From NCBI RefSeq assembly GCF_004123295.1, contig NZ_SDMK01000002.1:372001-436000 (forward strand): a DNA stretch of 64,000 nucleotides, in the 5' to 3' direction. The position numbers were made by a program, and so were the translations under genes. Source of the DNA: Silvibacterium dinghuense (GTDB lineage: Bacteria > Acidobacteriota > Terriglobia > Terriglobales > Acidobacteriaceae). The notes below the pieces were generated by a model. That model did no database searches, was not told the origin of the DNA, and saw only the letters and a program-made list of their open reading frames with translations. Shown piece after piece: positions 17,913-27,388 of the stretch. How positions within the stretch are numbered: the first letter of the stretch is position 1; every line of letters starts with the position of its first letter.

Positions 17913-18944
17913 ATGTCTAACGCTTCTTTTCACACGCCTGCTGTGATGACGGCAATCGAAATCACTCATCCTGGTGGCCCTGATGTACTGGTTCCAACGA
18001 AGCGGCCTGTTCCTCAACCGGCGGCCGATGAAGTATTGATTCGTGTTTATGCCGCAGGCGTAAATGGACCTGACGTCCTTCAGCGCAAGGGGCTGTACCA
18101 TCCTCCCCCGGGCGCATCGGATATCCCGGGTCTGGAAGTCTCGGGTGAGGTCGTCGAAGTGGGATCCGCCGTACATAGCTTCAGAACTGGCGATCTCGTG
18201 TGTGCCTTACTCACAGGCGGCGGCTATGCGGAATACGCGGTCGCCAACCAGGCCGTCGTGATGAAAGTGCCGGACGGCCTTAGCATGATCGAGGCGGCAG
18301 CCATGCCGGAAACCTTCATGACGGTATGGCTCAACCTCGTCCAACGAGGCCAGTTGCAGGCTGGCGACTCGGTGCTCATTCACGGAGGAGCGTCCGGGAT
18401 TGGCACCACCGCAACCATGATCGCAAAAGCAATGGGTGCGTCGAACATCATGACCACTATCTCGTCCGATGCGCAACGCGAGGCAAGCCTGAGGCTCGGG
18501 GCTGACCACGCCATCAATTATCGAAAAGAGGATTTCGTGGCCAAGGTCGAGGAATTCACCGCCAACAAAGGCGTGGATATCATCCTCGACATCATTGGCG
18601 GCGATTACGTAGCACGCAATTTTGCCGCAGCAGGAATGAATGGCCGTATTCTGCAGATCAGCGCCCTACAGGGCCCGGCAAAAGACCTGAATCTATGGCC
18701 GATGATGACCAAGCGTCTCGTACACCTCGGCTCGACTCTGCGCCCTCGACCCAATGAAGAAAAAGCCGCCATCATTGCCGAACTCGAAAAGCATGTGTGG
18801 CCATTCATCAAATCGGGACAGATCAAGCCCCAGGTGTACAAGACTCTCCCCCTCGAAAATGCGCGTGAGGCTCACGAGATGCTCGACGCAGGCGGGCACA
18901 TTGGCAAAATCGTGCTTACCACCGCTGCGAATCCCACGCACTAG
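17913..18944 (+). CDS. NAD(P)H quinone oxidoreductase, PIG3/QOR type
   Basis: 343 residues of the MDR superfamily. The N-terminal catalytic domain shows the quinone-oxidoreductase signature (YAAGVNGPDVLQRKGLYHPP, GLEVSGEVVEVG) without catalytic zinc residues. The nucleotide-binding core HGGASGIGTTATMIAKAMGA lies near residues 150-170, and the C-terminal segment ends MLDAGGHIGKIVLT. PIG3-type enzymes reduce quinones with NADPH and limit oxidative damage. ATG at 17913 has GGGAGAA upstream. No partner follows on this strand, so it is likely monocistronic. It pairs divergently with the related gene on its left. Confidence 0.92.
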   Translation: MSNASFHTPAVMTAIEITHPGGPDVLVPTKRPVPQPAADEVLIRVYAAGVNGPDVLQRKGLYHPPPGASDIPGLEVSGEVVEVGSAVHSFRTGDLVCALLTGGGYAEYAVANQAVVMKVPDGLSMIEAAAMPETFMTVWLNLVQRGQLQAGDSVLIHGGASGIGTTATMIAKAMGASNIMTTISSDAQREASLRLGADHAINYRKEDFVAKVEEFTANKGVDIILDIIGGDYVARNFAAAGMNGRILQISALQGPAKDLNLWPMMTKRLVHLGSTLRPRPNEEKAAIIAELEKHVWPFIKSGQIKPQVYKTLPLENAREAHEMLDAGGHIGKIVLTTAANPTH

Positions 18945-19245
18945 GAACGCTATAAGCTGTGACGTAGCCAATACCGGTTTGGAGTAGATATCAGATCCCT
19001 CCAGCGGCTTTCGGCTGCCTGCACACTTTATCGCAGGCACAGACGTCCTTCGGGGCACCCGCGCGATTGCAGCAGGTATCTCACCATGGGTTGATCCAGC
19101 TTTCCGTTTGCTGCAGTAATGGCAATCATCCTGCATTGAATCTTTACGTCCTCAATGAGCGCGCCCATGAATGGAGGATGTCACTTTCAAGTCACTTGCA
19201 CGGCGCAATACCGTGTGCAGACACCACTGAATTTCGTATACAAGA
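18945..19245. other. Intergenic region, nothing recognised
   Basis: About 300 bases. Short frames only; no tRNA, terminator or repeat could be supported. Confidence 0.35.
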
Positions 19246-19626
19246 ATGCCCGTTGAGTGTTTAAGAACCGCCACAGATGCACCGGCGCAAACGCGAATAG
19301 CGACTGTTGTCGACATCATTCTCGACACTGTTGCCAATGGCAACCACCGCGCGATCATCGGGCACATCATCACACGGATGAGTTTCGATCACGGGACAAT
19401 GTCAACCAGTTTGTCCAGCATCCGTAAATGCTTCGTCCACATCGCGCACGCTGGCACCCACGAGGGTGTCTTCCGCAAGGACAGCTCCCTCGTATGGGAT
19501 CTACTATCGGGCGTCATGCATGCTGCTGCGACACATTTGTTGCACCACCCCGAAAAGTATCCGCGGGTTCGCGACGAAGTAGTCCACATCATGCTTTCCG
19601 CACTTCGTCTATCGCAGAACAAATAG
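19246..19626 (+). pseudogene. Possible TetR-type regulator remnant lacking its DNA-binding domain
   Basis: The 126-residue frame reads like the ligand-binding half of a TetR regulator: amphipathic helices TRIATVVDIILDTVANGN, then SFDHGTMSTSLSSIRKC, WDLLSGVMHAAATHLLHHPE and VRDEVVHIMLSALRL. No helix-turn-helix is found upstream on the same strand, and no good ribosome-binding site precedes the ATG. It may be a truncated gene. The call rests on helix pattern only. Confidence 0.35.
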
Positions 19627-19907
19627 TGCCATAGGAACAAACGACTATAAAGGCCAGTCTTCTGCGACTTGTCTGTTTGTTCCGACAATCAGTAACAGGA
19701 AGTCAACTATATCTCCCAATTGCGCTTCTTGTCCGTGGTGAATCCCATCGGAGATTCAAGGATTTTGCGTAAGATGAGCCTAAGATCAATGTCAAGTCGC
19801 AATCAATCTCAGTTCGCGGCGTCGAGTCTGATGCAGTCGATCTGGGCACTCAAGCCAAAAGAGCCGGCGCCTGCTTCGCGGGTTTCAGATAGCACTGGAG
19901 GATCGAA

Positions 19908-22358
19908 TTGAATCAACGGATGGTGGTGTCTTCGCGTCTTGGAATGATGGGCGCGGTTGCCCTGATACTGCTAGCGGGGCATAGATGCTCTGCCGTTGCT
20001 CCACCTCTCCTGCAGCCCGGAACGGAGTCAAGCTCACAGACCCAGGCCAACTCCTCGCTCACGCAGCAGACCGATCTGCCTTCTAAGCCAGCTCCTTATC
20101 CCCACTCCGGCGAACCCAGTGCCACATCCAACGTCAATAGCGCCCAGGTTAAGACGGGACACGCGCCGGTCGATCTCCATCTGCTTCCCCTCGTTTCGCC
20201 CGCCGGACGTCCCGTCATCGGGCTTGCACTTGAGGGCGGCGGGGCGCTTGGACTTGCGCACATCGGCGTGCTGCAATGGCTTGAAGAACACCACATCCCG
20301 GTCGATCGTATCGCTGGCACCAGCATGGGCTCGCTCATTGGCGGCCTCTATGCTTCAGGTAAAAGCCCGTCAGAAATTCAGAAAATAGCGGTGAGTGACG
20401 CCTTTAAGAGCGTCTTCGATCTCGAGGTGCCCTATACCGACGTAAGCTTCCGTCGCCGGGAGGACCGCAGCGAACTGCCCCAGGGTATCGAGATCGGCTT
20501 GAAGGGCGGCCCCAGCATACGCAACTCTGCCTTGACCGACTCAGGTCTGGTCTCTTTTCTGCGCACGAATCTCGATCGCTATGACCAGACAGAACTCCGC
20601 TACGACGCGCTACCCATCCCCTTCCGCTGCGTCGCCACGGATCTCAACACGCTGCAGCCCGTCGTTTTCGAGGGCGGCCCGATTCCTCAGGCGGTGCGTG
20701 CCTCTATCTCCATCCCCGGCGTCTTTGCTCCTGTCGAATACAACGATCATTACCTTGTTGACGGAGCGATTCTCGACAACCTGCCCACCGATATCGTCAA
20801 GCAGGATCTTCAGGCCGATGTCGTCATCGGTGTGCACCTGAAAGGCACTAGCTTTTCCAGCGCCGACGTCAGTTCCATCGTCGGGGTCTTTACCCGCGCC
20901 TACTCAGCAGGCACCGCTAGGACAGAGCGGGCGGGCGAAGCGCTGGCTAACATTCTCGTCGTCGCCGATACCAGTAAGTTCTCCACCGCCGACTACGATG
21001 CCGCGCCCGCTCTCATTCACGCTGGCTACGCAGCCGCGGAAGCCGACCGCGCCGCGCTCGAACGCTATGCCCTGAGTGATGCCGAATGGCAGAAATATCT
21101 GAAGATCCGACAAAGCCGCATCAGCGCACCACCGCCACCTCTCAATATCGTGAAGGTCGAGGGCGGCAGCCCCGGCGCACAGGCCCGTGTTCAGGCCGAT
21201 CTTGCGCCACTCCAAGGCAAGCCCATCGACGCAGCCACCCTCACCACCGCACTCAGGCACGTGCAGGGCAATGGGACCTACCAGGCCAACGTTGAAACTC
21301 TTGGTGCCGAAGACATTCATTCCGAAAATCCCACGCCTGCCGATCAAGCTCAGGCATCGGCGCCAGATACCGGCGTTCTCGTTCGTCTCAGCCCCGTGCG
21401 CAACGGTCCTCCCTTCCTGCTTTTCGGAGCTAACATCACTGCGGATAGCTCCAATGTCACACGCACGACCTTCGACTTCCGCCTCCTGAATCAGAACCTT
21501 GGCGGCTTTGGTTCCGAACTGCGCACCGATCTGCGCGTTGGCTTCCTCACCCAGGCATCGACCGAGTACTATCGCCTGATTTCTCCGTCGGGGTACTACG
21601 TGCAGCCGCACCTTGGCCTGCTGCGGGAGCCGGTCTACCTGTGGGCGAATCAGCAGCGCATCTCTGAGCGTCTGTTTCAGCAGGCTGGCGGTGGTCTCGA
21701 TTTCGGACGCACCTTCAGCCGCAACATGCAGGCCTCGATTCAATACCGCGCACAGACGATCCGCTGGCATCTCGTCGATGGGCAGGACGGTACACCTACG
21801 GTCTCCGGCACCGCGCAGACCGCACTCGGCCAGTTCATCTACGACACGCGCAAGTCGGGAACAATCTCTCCGAGCGGCACTCGTTTCGAAGCCTCAGCAG
21901 GCGCCCTTTTCAACAGTGTCGACAGCGCGACCGCTCCACTCCTGCAGCTCTCCGCTACGCGCACATTCTCTTTGCCGGGCGGCATTATCGTGCTCTCCGG
22001 GGAAGGCAACACTTATTTCCGAAGGAACGTCACCGAGCCTTTGCGCTTTACACTGGGAGGCCCCTTGCGTCTCTCCGCTTCCTCGATCGACGAATTTCGC
22101 GGTACCGACAATTATCTGGCCCGCACAGGCTACCTCCATCGCATCTCGGCACTTCCATTTGGCACCGGCCAGGGCCTTTATACTGCCTTTGGCTATGAGG
22201 CCGGCGAAATCTGGAGCCCTGAACACAATGCCATACTGCGCCAGGACTTTGTCCTCACCGGGCTCGCTGCGACACCGGTCGGAGTCATACAGTTCGGCGG
22301 ATCAGTCGGCGATGCCGGTCATCGCAAGATCTTCTTTTCCTACGGGCGGATTTTCTGA
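19908..22358 (+). CDS. Patatin-like phospholipase with surface-antigen (BamA-type) barrel, PlpD-like
   Basis: 816 residues. A signal peptide (about 1-30) and a Ser/Thr/Pro-rich linker precede a patatin domain with all active-site features: glycine-rich oxyanion loop LALEGGGALGLAHIG (about 107-120), nucleophile Ser139 in GTSMG, and the catalytic Asp285-Gly286 in YLVDGAILDN. A POTRA-like segment follows (about 405-470), then an outer-membrane barrel ending KIFFSYGRIF. This matches type Vd autotransporters such as PlpD, which present a lipase through their own barrel. TTG at 19908 with GGAG seven bases upstream is preferred; ATG at 19920 is possible. The stop overlaps the next start (TGATG), so the two products are probably coupled. 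Confidence 0.9.
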   Translation: MNQRMVVSSRLGMMGAVALILLAGHRCSAVAPPLLQPGTESSSQTQANSSLTQQTDLPSKPAPYPHSGEPSATSNVNSAQVKTGHAPVDLHLLPLVSPAGRPVIGLALEGGGALGLAHIGVLQWLEEHHIPVDRIAGTSMGSLIGGLYASGKSPSEIQKIAVSDAFKSVFDLEVPYTDVSFRRREDRSELPQGIEIGLKGGPSIRNSALTDSGLVSFLRTNLDRYDQTELRYDALPIPFRCVATDLNTLQPVVFEGGPIPQAVRASISIPGVFAPVEYNDHYLVDGAILDNLPTDIVKQDLQADVVIGVHLKGTSFSSADVSSIVGVFTRAYSAGTARTERAGEALANILVVADTSKFSTADYDAAPALIHAGYAAAEADRAALERYALSDAEWQKYLKIRQSRISAPPPPLNIVKVEGGSPGAQARVQADLAPLQGKPIDAATLTTALRHVQGNGTYQANVETLGAEDIHSENPTPADQAQASAPDTGVLVRLSPVRNGPPFLLFGANITADSSNVTRTTFDFRLLNQNLGGFGSELRTDLRVGFLTQASTEYYRLISPSGYYVQPHLGLLREPVYLWANQQRISERLFQQAGGGLDFGRTFSRNMQASIQYRAQTIRWHLVDGQDGTPTVSGTAQTALGQFIYDTRKSGTISPSGTRFEASAGALFNSVDSATAPLLQLSATRTFSLPGGIIVLSGEGNTYFRRNVTEPLRFTLGGPLRLSASSIDEFRGTDNYLARTGYLHRISALPFGTGQGLYTAFGYEAGEIWSPEHNAILRQDFVLTGLAATPVGVIQFGGSVGDAGHRKIFFSYGRIF

Positions 22359-23833
22359 TGCGTCGAGCGTTCCTGCACCTATCCATCCTGGCCGCCTGCA
22401 CTGCTGCCGGTATCGCGGCAGGTGCACGCCCGGCACAAGCCGGTCCGCAGGGCCCCGTTCCCTTATCTGAGCTGATGCAGCGTCTCTCCACAACACCCGC
22501 ATTCCGCGAAAAGGTGCTTGAGATTACGCGCTCTGTACCCAAGATAGGCGGATGGCTCAGCCCCTCCATGGTTGAGCTGTTGCGCTCCGCCATTCTTGGC
22601 AAGGATTGGCAGCGCGTAGACCACTTCCCCGCTTTCACCATCGGCGCACTCAACAAGAGTGTCGACGTCACCATGCGCGTAGCCGGTGACTCTTTCAAAC
22701 AATTCACGGTGAAAGACCTCATCGACCTCGGAGCCTACGATCCCGGCAAAGCCGCGACGGTCGATCTCGATCAGCCCGTCGACCATCCGACCTATGCTGA
22801 AGATCCCGCTATGGCCGTCAGCCATCCCGCGCCTGGACTCACAATGGGCGATGGGCCTGACCCTGCACTCGCGCCAATGCATGCTGAAAGCACTCGCCTT
22901 GCCGAAGTTCTGAACAGACTCTCCCTGAACACCCCACACAGTCCGCAACTCACCGTTCGGCTTAACGGACAGAACCTGACTGACCCCGGCGCGCTCATCA
23001 AAGAGTTGCAAGTCTCGGGCTACCAGGTCACCGTCGATGATGACCTCTACTTCGCCAATTTCGGCCATCTTCACGACGGCGCCCGCGACGTCATGATGCC
23101 CTTCTGGCTTGACTCGCAGATTGCCGTTCCCGCCACGCGACGAAGCCTGCTTGTTCCCGTCAGCCACTCCGAACATGAACTTCATGTGCGCGGTCCGCAC
23201 CTCAATGCCGATGTCAGCTACTACTTCGGCATCGATGGTAAGAGCGAGTTCCGCACCATGGACTCACTCAATCAGGCGTGGGTCATGCATCGCGTTGCAT
23301 TCACGTATACCGGTGATCGCGCCGAGGAGGCGATCAACCTGCTGGCCGAGGCGACTCGCGTCTACCTGGCTGTCCATCTCGCCCATCCCGAGCTCCCCTT
23401 CGGCGGCTACTACAAACTGGGAGTCTGTCAGGATATCAATGCCGCGCTCGAACAGAGACTTCAGGATCACGTCATCCTCTTTCCACTCACGCGTGACCTC
23501 CAGTACTTCCCTGCTGATCCGGCACAACTTCATCTCGATCCGAGAGATGGCGAGTTTCTCCGCCTGCTCCATCAGATCCCGAATGACCGCGGCAACGCTC
23601 GTCCGGCTGTAGACCGGGTGCTTGGCGCACTTCCCACCAACGATCCCGCGGCCATACTCATCCCGGGGCTCGGCAACGATATTCTCCGCGTCGAGCGGGC
23701 TCGCGCCCTGGGTCTCATCAAGCGCACCAATCCACTGCTGACCGCCACCCTCATCAGTGTCCTCGTACTTCTACTTGTGAGCGCTATCCTCTGGGCGGCG
23801 TGGCGCACCATTCGGACCAAAGCTCATAACTAG
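22358..23833 (+). CDS. Secreted or membrane-anchored protein of unknown function coupled to the patatin gene
   Basis: 491 residues with a signal peptide (MRRAFLHLSILAACTAAGIA, cleavage near AQAG) and one C-terminal membrane helix (about 462-482, LISVLVLLLVSAILWAAW) followed by a short basic tail. The large middle region is mixed alpha/beta with no motif I recognise and no catalytic signature. It is likely anchored in the inner membrane and faces the periplasm. The ATG overlaps the patatin stop by one base, so synthesis is coupled to that enzyme; a chaperone, inhibitor or assembly factor is a reasonable inference. No terminator is obvious downstream. Confidence 0.75.
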   Translation: MRRAFLHLSILAACTAAGIAAGARPAQAGPQGPVPLSELMQRLSTTPAFREKVLEITRSVPKIGGWLSPSMVELLRSAILGKDWQRVDHFPAFTIGALNKSVDVTMRVAGDSFKQFTVKDLIDLGAYDPGKAATVDLDQPVDHPTYAEDPAMAVSHPAPGLTMGDGPDPALAPMHAESTRLAEVLNRLSLNTPHSPQLTVRLNGQNLTDPGALIKELQVSGYQVTVDDDLYFANFGHLHDGARDVMMPFWLDSQIAVPATRRSLLVPVSHSEHELHVRGPHLNADVSYYFGIDGKSEFRTMDSLNQAWVMHRVAFTYTGDRAEEAINLLAEATRVYLAVHLAHPELPFGGYYKLGVCQDINAALEQRLQDHVILFPLTRDLQYFPADPAQLHLDPRDGEFLRLLHQIPNDRGNARPAVDRVLGALPTNDPAAILIPGLGNDILRVERARALGLIKRTNPLLTATLISVLVLLLVSAILWAAWRTIRTKAHN

Positions 23834-23879
23834 CCATCACGAGAATCTATCCAGGTTGCTTTACTAGTTCGTCAGGGTA

Positions 23880-24170
23880 TTACCTCAGGCTCTCAATCGC
23901 ATATGTGCGAAGAATCACCCTAACAGCAGCATCGACATGTTTACCTGCCTCCTGCGCAAGCGGCTTTTGCTTTAAGCCAAGTCCAAACCATCGGATAGGA
24001 CCACCTGCAACTAGGCTCATGAAGTGCTCGGCAATCAAACTGGAATCTTATCTTGCGATACGGCCACATTTGATTTGTTCGTCAAAATAACACGCGAGCT
24101 GCGTATACAGTATGCCCAATCGAGCTCCGATCAAGCGGACGCGCAATATAAGGCAGGAACGCGGGCGCTC
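23880..24170 (-). pseudogene. TetR-family C-terminal remnant with nonsense codon
   Basis: On the minus strand the frame reads ARLGILYTQLACYFDEQIKC and GRIAR, then an in-frame TAA, then DSSLIAEHFMSLVAGGPIRW and a last helix ending VDAAVRVILRTYAIESLR before the stop at 23880-23882. This is the ligand-binding end of an AcrR/TetR-type repressor (DEQI...GR, then AEHF.SLV.GG). The HTH half is missing and a stop breaks it, so it is a relic. Confidence 0.55.
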
Positions 24171-24803
24171 ATCGATTCACAGTGAAGCCTCGTTGAGCTA
24201 GTGAATAGGCTGGCTTGAACACCTCTATATAACAAAAGGCGAGCCAACCTTTCGGTAGGTTTCCCTTTATTTTCACAAGCCCTTTTGACTGCCCATTAGC
24301 TGCTATGGGCTTAAGAAAGCACTCTTACGAGGTCATGGGTTTGTGAATTTCAGCTTATGCTTCCAGCTACAGCTATTCTGAGTATTGCATAGAACACGAG
24401 ACTCGAGCGCAACAAAACAGTTCAATTCCATGGCGCAACGCCAGTGCATGAACAATTCCAATTAAGTACATATCTAACAATGATTTACATAGAGCAACGG
24501 ACACCATAAATACCAGAAATCGGACATAATAAGGCTGCAATATAGCGTTGCTTCTGCCCATCGATGCTCGGTTCATATAGACCGCATAGCCACAAGCGGT
24601 ACCCAACCAAGCGCAAGCAAGACCTTCCGAGCGAATGATCGCTGGTTGGAAGATCGTGCCGAGCCGTGTTCCTTTCTGGTCTTCGTCGATGACGCTATGA
24701 ACAAGCCTGTACGCTCTTGCCAGGAGAAACGATGCCGCACCGCAGGCCTGTACTTGGTACGACCGCCTTTCGTATGCCATACTCACTGAGGCAATCTTCT
24801 CAA
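24171..24803. other. Intergenic region before tRNA-Leu
   Basis: About 630 bases of lower-GC sequence. A minus-strand frame crosses it and the tRNA, but it has no recognisable domain and is not supported. It must carry the tRNA promoter, which I could not place with confidence. Confidence 0.35.
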
Positions 24804-24891
24804 GCCGGGATGGCGGAATTGGCAGACGCAGCGGACTCAAAATCCGCCGACCCTTGCGGTCGTGGGGGTTCGACCCCCCCTCCCGGCACCA
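24804..24891 (+). tRNA. tRNA-Leu (anticodon CAA)
   Basis: Acceptor arms GCCGGGA and TCCCGGC pair, with discriminator A and encoded CCA. The anticodon loop CTCAAAA between GCGGA and TCCGC gives anticodon CAA. A long variable arm (CCGACCCTTGCGGTCG) and the T-arm GGGGGTTCGACCCCCC are present, as expected for tRNA-Leu. Its 3' half is duplicated at 36823-36877, marking it as the integration site of island 1. Confidence 0.95.
24836..24891 (+). repeat. attL core of island 1 (3' half of tRNA-Leu)
   Basis: This segment, from the anticodon loop to the CCA end, recurs at 36823-36877. A 30-base block (24843-24872) is identical in both copies. The right copy differs by one inserted G after the anticodon-loop A run and by two missing bases in the T-arm. 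Confidence 0.85.
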
Positions 24892-24913
24892 ACAAAATAA
24901 AAGACTTAAGCTC

Positions 24914-24944
24914 ATTTTGCCTCTCGAAAACCGAGAGGCAAAAA
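24914..24944. other. Hairpin downstream of tRNA-Leu
   Basis: TTTTGCCTCTCG and CGAGAGGCAAAA pair around a short AAAAC loop. It may end the tRNA transcript or protect its end, although no T-run follows the stem on the plus strand. Confidence 0.5.
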
Positions 24945-24948
24945 TCGT

Positions 24949-24972
24949 TTGGTGGCTGTTTTGGTGGCTGTT
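24949..24972 (+). repeat. Tandem 12-bp repeat, candidate integrase arm sites
   Basis: TTGGTGGCTGTT occurs twice in direct succession (24949-24960 and 24961-24972), just inside attL. The same word appears inverted at 27435-27445 and a one-mismatch form at 27389-27400 between the integrase and excisionase genes. This distribution fits arm-type binding sites. Confidence 0.55.
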
Positions 24973-25161
24973 TGTTTTTTCTTTTTCCATTTCAGCCTCC
25001 ATGCGTCTCTGTGCAACGGTGTGCTTCCGACTTTGCCGAAATCGTCGCCGTGCCAACTCTTTCTTCGCACCCTATCGATCAATCTCAACCACGAAAGTGA
25101 TCGATAGAACATCCTCCTATCAATCACGCCTGGCGTGCTCTCTTCCTGTTAGCGTACCGGC

Positions 25162-26265
25162 ATGGCAAAAGTTCACACACTCGATCGAGACCAACTGTAT
25201 GCCGAGGTGTGGTCCGAGGCAATGACGAAGGTGTCCAAGCGTCACGGGCTCTCGGATGTTGCGCTGGCAAAGATCTGCCGCAGGATGGACATCCCGGTCC
25301 CGGAGAGAGGCTACTGGGCTCGTGTCGCAGCGGGTCAGAAGCTAACCCAACCGCCTCTTCCGTCCCGGGGACGGGGCGTGCCACAAACGGTCCAGGCCGA
25401 GCCAGGCCGGGGGAGGACGTGGGCTTCTGAACTGAAGATGGCGGATCCCACGCCGGTACCTGTGCCAGGTGTGTTGTCGTCGCCCCATCGCTTCACGCTT
25501 CAACTGCGGAAGAGCTTCGCTCTGCGCACCCCAGATTCTTATGGGCGAATCGGCTCCTCAAGAGAGGACATCGATGTGAAGATTGCGCCTAGTTCAATAC
25601 CGCGTGTGCTCCTCTTCGTCGATGCCTTCCTCAAGGCGGCCGAGGATCGCGGATACTCTTTCGTACTCCCGGGAACGGGGTACGATAGCGGGCTTGAAAT
25701 CGTGATCCAACGTCAGAGAGTCAAGTTCACGGTCTTCGAAGAGGCCGCCCGTGTCATCTCGAAGGGCACACGGTCCTCACCAACGATGATTGAATTTCGC
25801 CCGTCAGGGCGGCTCTCATTCAAGATCCGGGAATACCTGGCCATACGCAGTGAACCAACCTTCTCGGATCGATCGAAGGAATCGCTTGAAAGCCAGTTGG
25901 GCATCATCCTGCACGGCTTGCGTACCGCCGCGGTGGAATTAGCGGAAAGGGCGGAGAGGCTTGCCAGGAAGCAGCAAGTTGAACAACAGAGTGAGGATCA
26001 GCAGCGACGAGCCGCTGCCCAGTTGAAGAAGCTTGATGAAGACCTAGAGGCTTGGGCCAAGGCCGAAGCACTTCATCGATTGATCGCACAGGTAGAGCGC
26101 AAGATCGAATCGGAACCACCCACAGAGGCTGCCTACGCAGACCGGTGGCTCAAGTGGGCAAGAACGGTCGCAACCGACCTTGACCCGACCTCACGAGGCT
26201 TGAACCAGTTCTTCGAACACTATCGCAAGCTTGGCCGTCCTACATCACCGCACGACCTGGAGTGA
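25162..26265 (+). CDS. Island-associated protein with N-terminal HTH-like region and coiled coil
   Basis: 367 residues. The N-terminal 60 residues (QLYAEVWSEAMTKVSKRHGL, then SDVALAKICRRMDIPVPERG YW) resemble a helix-turn-helix recognised in proteins common on bacterial islands. A middle alpha/beta region follows, and residues about 265-330 form a coiled coil rich in Glu, Gln and Arg (RLARKQQVEQQSEDQQRRAA). No catalytic motif, signal peptide or membrane segment is visible. ATG at 25162 lies within an AT-poor leader; the ribosome-binding site is weak. The HTH call is moderate and the function unknown. Confidence 0.65.
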   Translation: MAKVHTLDRDQLYAEVWSEAMTKVSKRHGLSDVALAKICRRMDIPVPERGYWARVAAGQKLTQPPLPSRGRGVPQTVQAEPGRGRTWASELKMADPTPVPVPGVLSSPHRFTLQLRKSFALRTPDSYGRIGSSREDIDVKIAPSSIPRVLLFVDAFLKAAEDRGYSFVLPGTGYDSGLEIVIQRQRVKFTVFEEAARVISKGTRSSPTMIEFRPSGRLSFKIREYLAIRSEPTFSDRSKESLESQLGIILHGLRTAAVELAERAERLARKQQVEQQSEDQQRRAAAQLKKLDEDLEAWAKAEALHRLIAQVERKIESEPPTEAAYADRWLKWARTVATDLDPTSRGLNQFFEHYRKLGRPTSPHDLE

Positions 26266-26288
26266 GACGGTGACGCTTGTCTCATTTA

Positions 26289-26352
26289 TTCCCGTACGGG
26301 AACAAGGAGCCATGATCAGCCAATGCGGCACCGAAATATTCCCGTACGGGAA
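26289..26352. repeat. Two perfect 14-bp palindromes 50 bp apart
   Basis: TTCCCGTACGGGAA occurs at 26289-26302 and 26339-26352, both in the extended context TATTCCCGTACGGGAAC. The 50-base spacing is close to five helical turns. They lie between the converging ends of the HTH-like gene and the integrase gene, so they are not an obvious promoter operator for either. Confidence 0.8.
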
Positions 26353-26371
26353 CCTCGAAGCAGTCCCATGA

Positions 26372-27379
26372 CTATTCGGATGGTCTGGAAGAAATCCGAT
26401 CAATCACCGAGAGACGATGTTCTGGCGAAAGATGGCTGTAGCGTGCAGACATCGTGATCGTCTTATGACCCGCGAGCTCCTGAATCTCTTTGATGGAAGC
26501 ACCAGCCATCGCAAGCCAGGAACAGAACGTATGGCGATTCGAGTGCCAAACATAATCTTCGATTTCAGCTTCTTCCAGACTGGGCACAAACCATGACCGT
26601 GTATCAAAGCGTGGCCCTTGCTTCACGAAGATAGGATCGGTGGCTTTCTGCCCCTTCCTGCGAAGGCTTTCGAATGCTGAGGCAGAGTCGTCGTTGAGAT
26701 GGACGGTTCGAGCGGAACCGTTCTTGGTCTCGATGAGGTCGATCGTGCGCCGATCAAGATGGACCTGTCCCCACGTCAGTGAATACTGTTCCGACAGACG
26801 CATCCCTGTGTTTACCGAGATGATGAACTCAGGTAGATGTTCAGGAAACTTCTTCCCGATCACTTTGTAGAGGCGGTCGTATTCTTCGCGTTTCAGGAAC
26901 CGCAGTCGGCCCGAACCCTCGCGCCGATGACGAACCAAGCGAGCAGGATTGACGGTCACCTTGCCGTTGTGAACACCCTCTCGGTAGCAGAGAGAGATGA
27001 ACGCCTTATAGCGGTTTGCAGTCGCTGGGGTTTTGCAACGACTGCGCAACCAACGCTCGATTTCCTGAGGCGTTAGCTCGTTCGCCGGGTGTTTTCCCAA
27101 TGCTTCACGCACGATGCCAGCCTTGCTGACATAGCTTCGAAAGTCCTTGTGATCGGCGACATACTCCAAGGCATCATCGATCAATTCCGACAACCTCAGG
27201 ACCCGCGAGTCTCGCAGTTCCGGCAACTTTCGACCCGAGATGATGTCGCCTCTACGCTTCTGGTAGAGCTTATTGGCCGCCGCTTTTGCTCCGACCTTTT
27301 CTCGTCGGCGCTTGCCATCGGCATAGTAGTTAATCCACCAGATCCCGCTTCCTACAGGTTTTTCGAAGACTCCACGCAT
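26372..27379 (-). CDS. Tyrosine recombinase (island 1 integrase)
   Basis: 335 residues with the full catalytic set of phage-type integrases: Arg194 in NTGMRLSEQ, His279 and Arg282 in VWHSNRHTF, His305 in ELAGHKT, and nucleophile Tyr314 in MSARYSHLSPEH. The N-terminal part (about 1-55) matches an arm-binding domain and residues 60-150 a SAM-like core-binding domain. It catalyses integration and excision at the tRNA-Leu 3' end. An excisionase-like gene lies 71 bases upstream on the same strand, separated by candidate arm sites. The gene appears intact, so the island might still be mobilisable on the left. Confidence 0.93.
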   Translation of the reverse strand: MRGVFEKPVGSGIWWINYYADGKRRREKVGAKAAANKLYQKRRGDIISGRKLPELRDSRVLRLSELIDDALEYVADHKDFRSYVSKAGIVREALGKHPANELTPQEIERWLRSRCKTPATANRYKAFISLCYREGVHNGKVTVNPARLVRHRREGSGRLRFLKREEYDRLYKVIGKKFPEHLPEFIISVNTGMRLSEQYSLTWGQVHLDRRTIDLIETKNGSARTVHLNDDSASAFESLRRKGQKATDPIFVKQGPRFDTRSWFVPSLEEAEIEDYVWHSNRHTFCSWLAMAGASIKEIQELAGHKTITMSARYSHLSPEHRLSVIDRISSRPSE

Positions 27380-27388
27380 TCCAAACCT

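Noticed and set aside
20904-21770. 288-codon minus-strand frame opposite the patatin gene
   Set aside because: Antisense to the patatin and POTRA coding region, no recognisable domain.
24373-25056. 227-codon minus-strand frame spanning tRNA-Leu
   Set aside because: It runs through the tRNA and the attachment site, and its sequence shows no domain.
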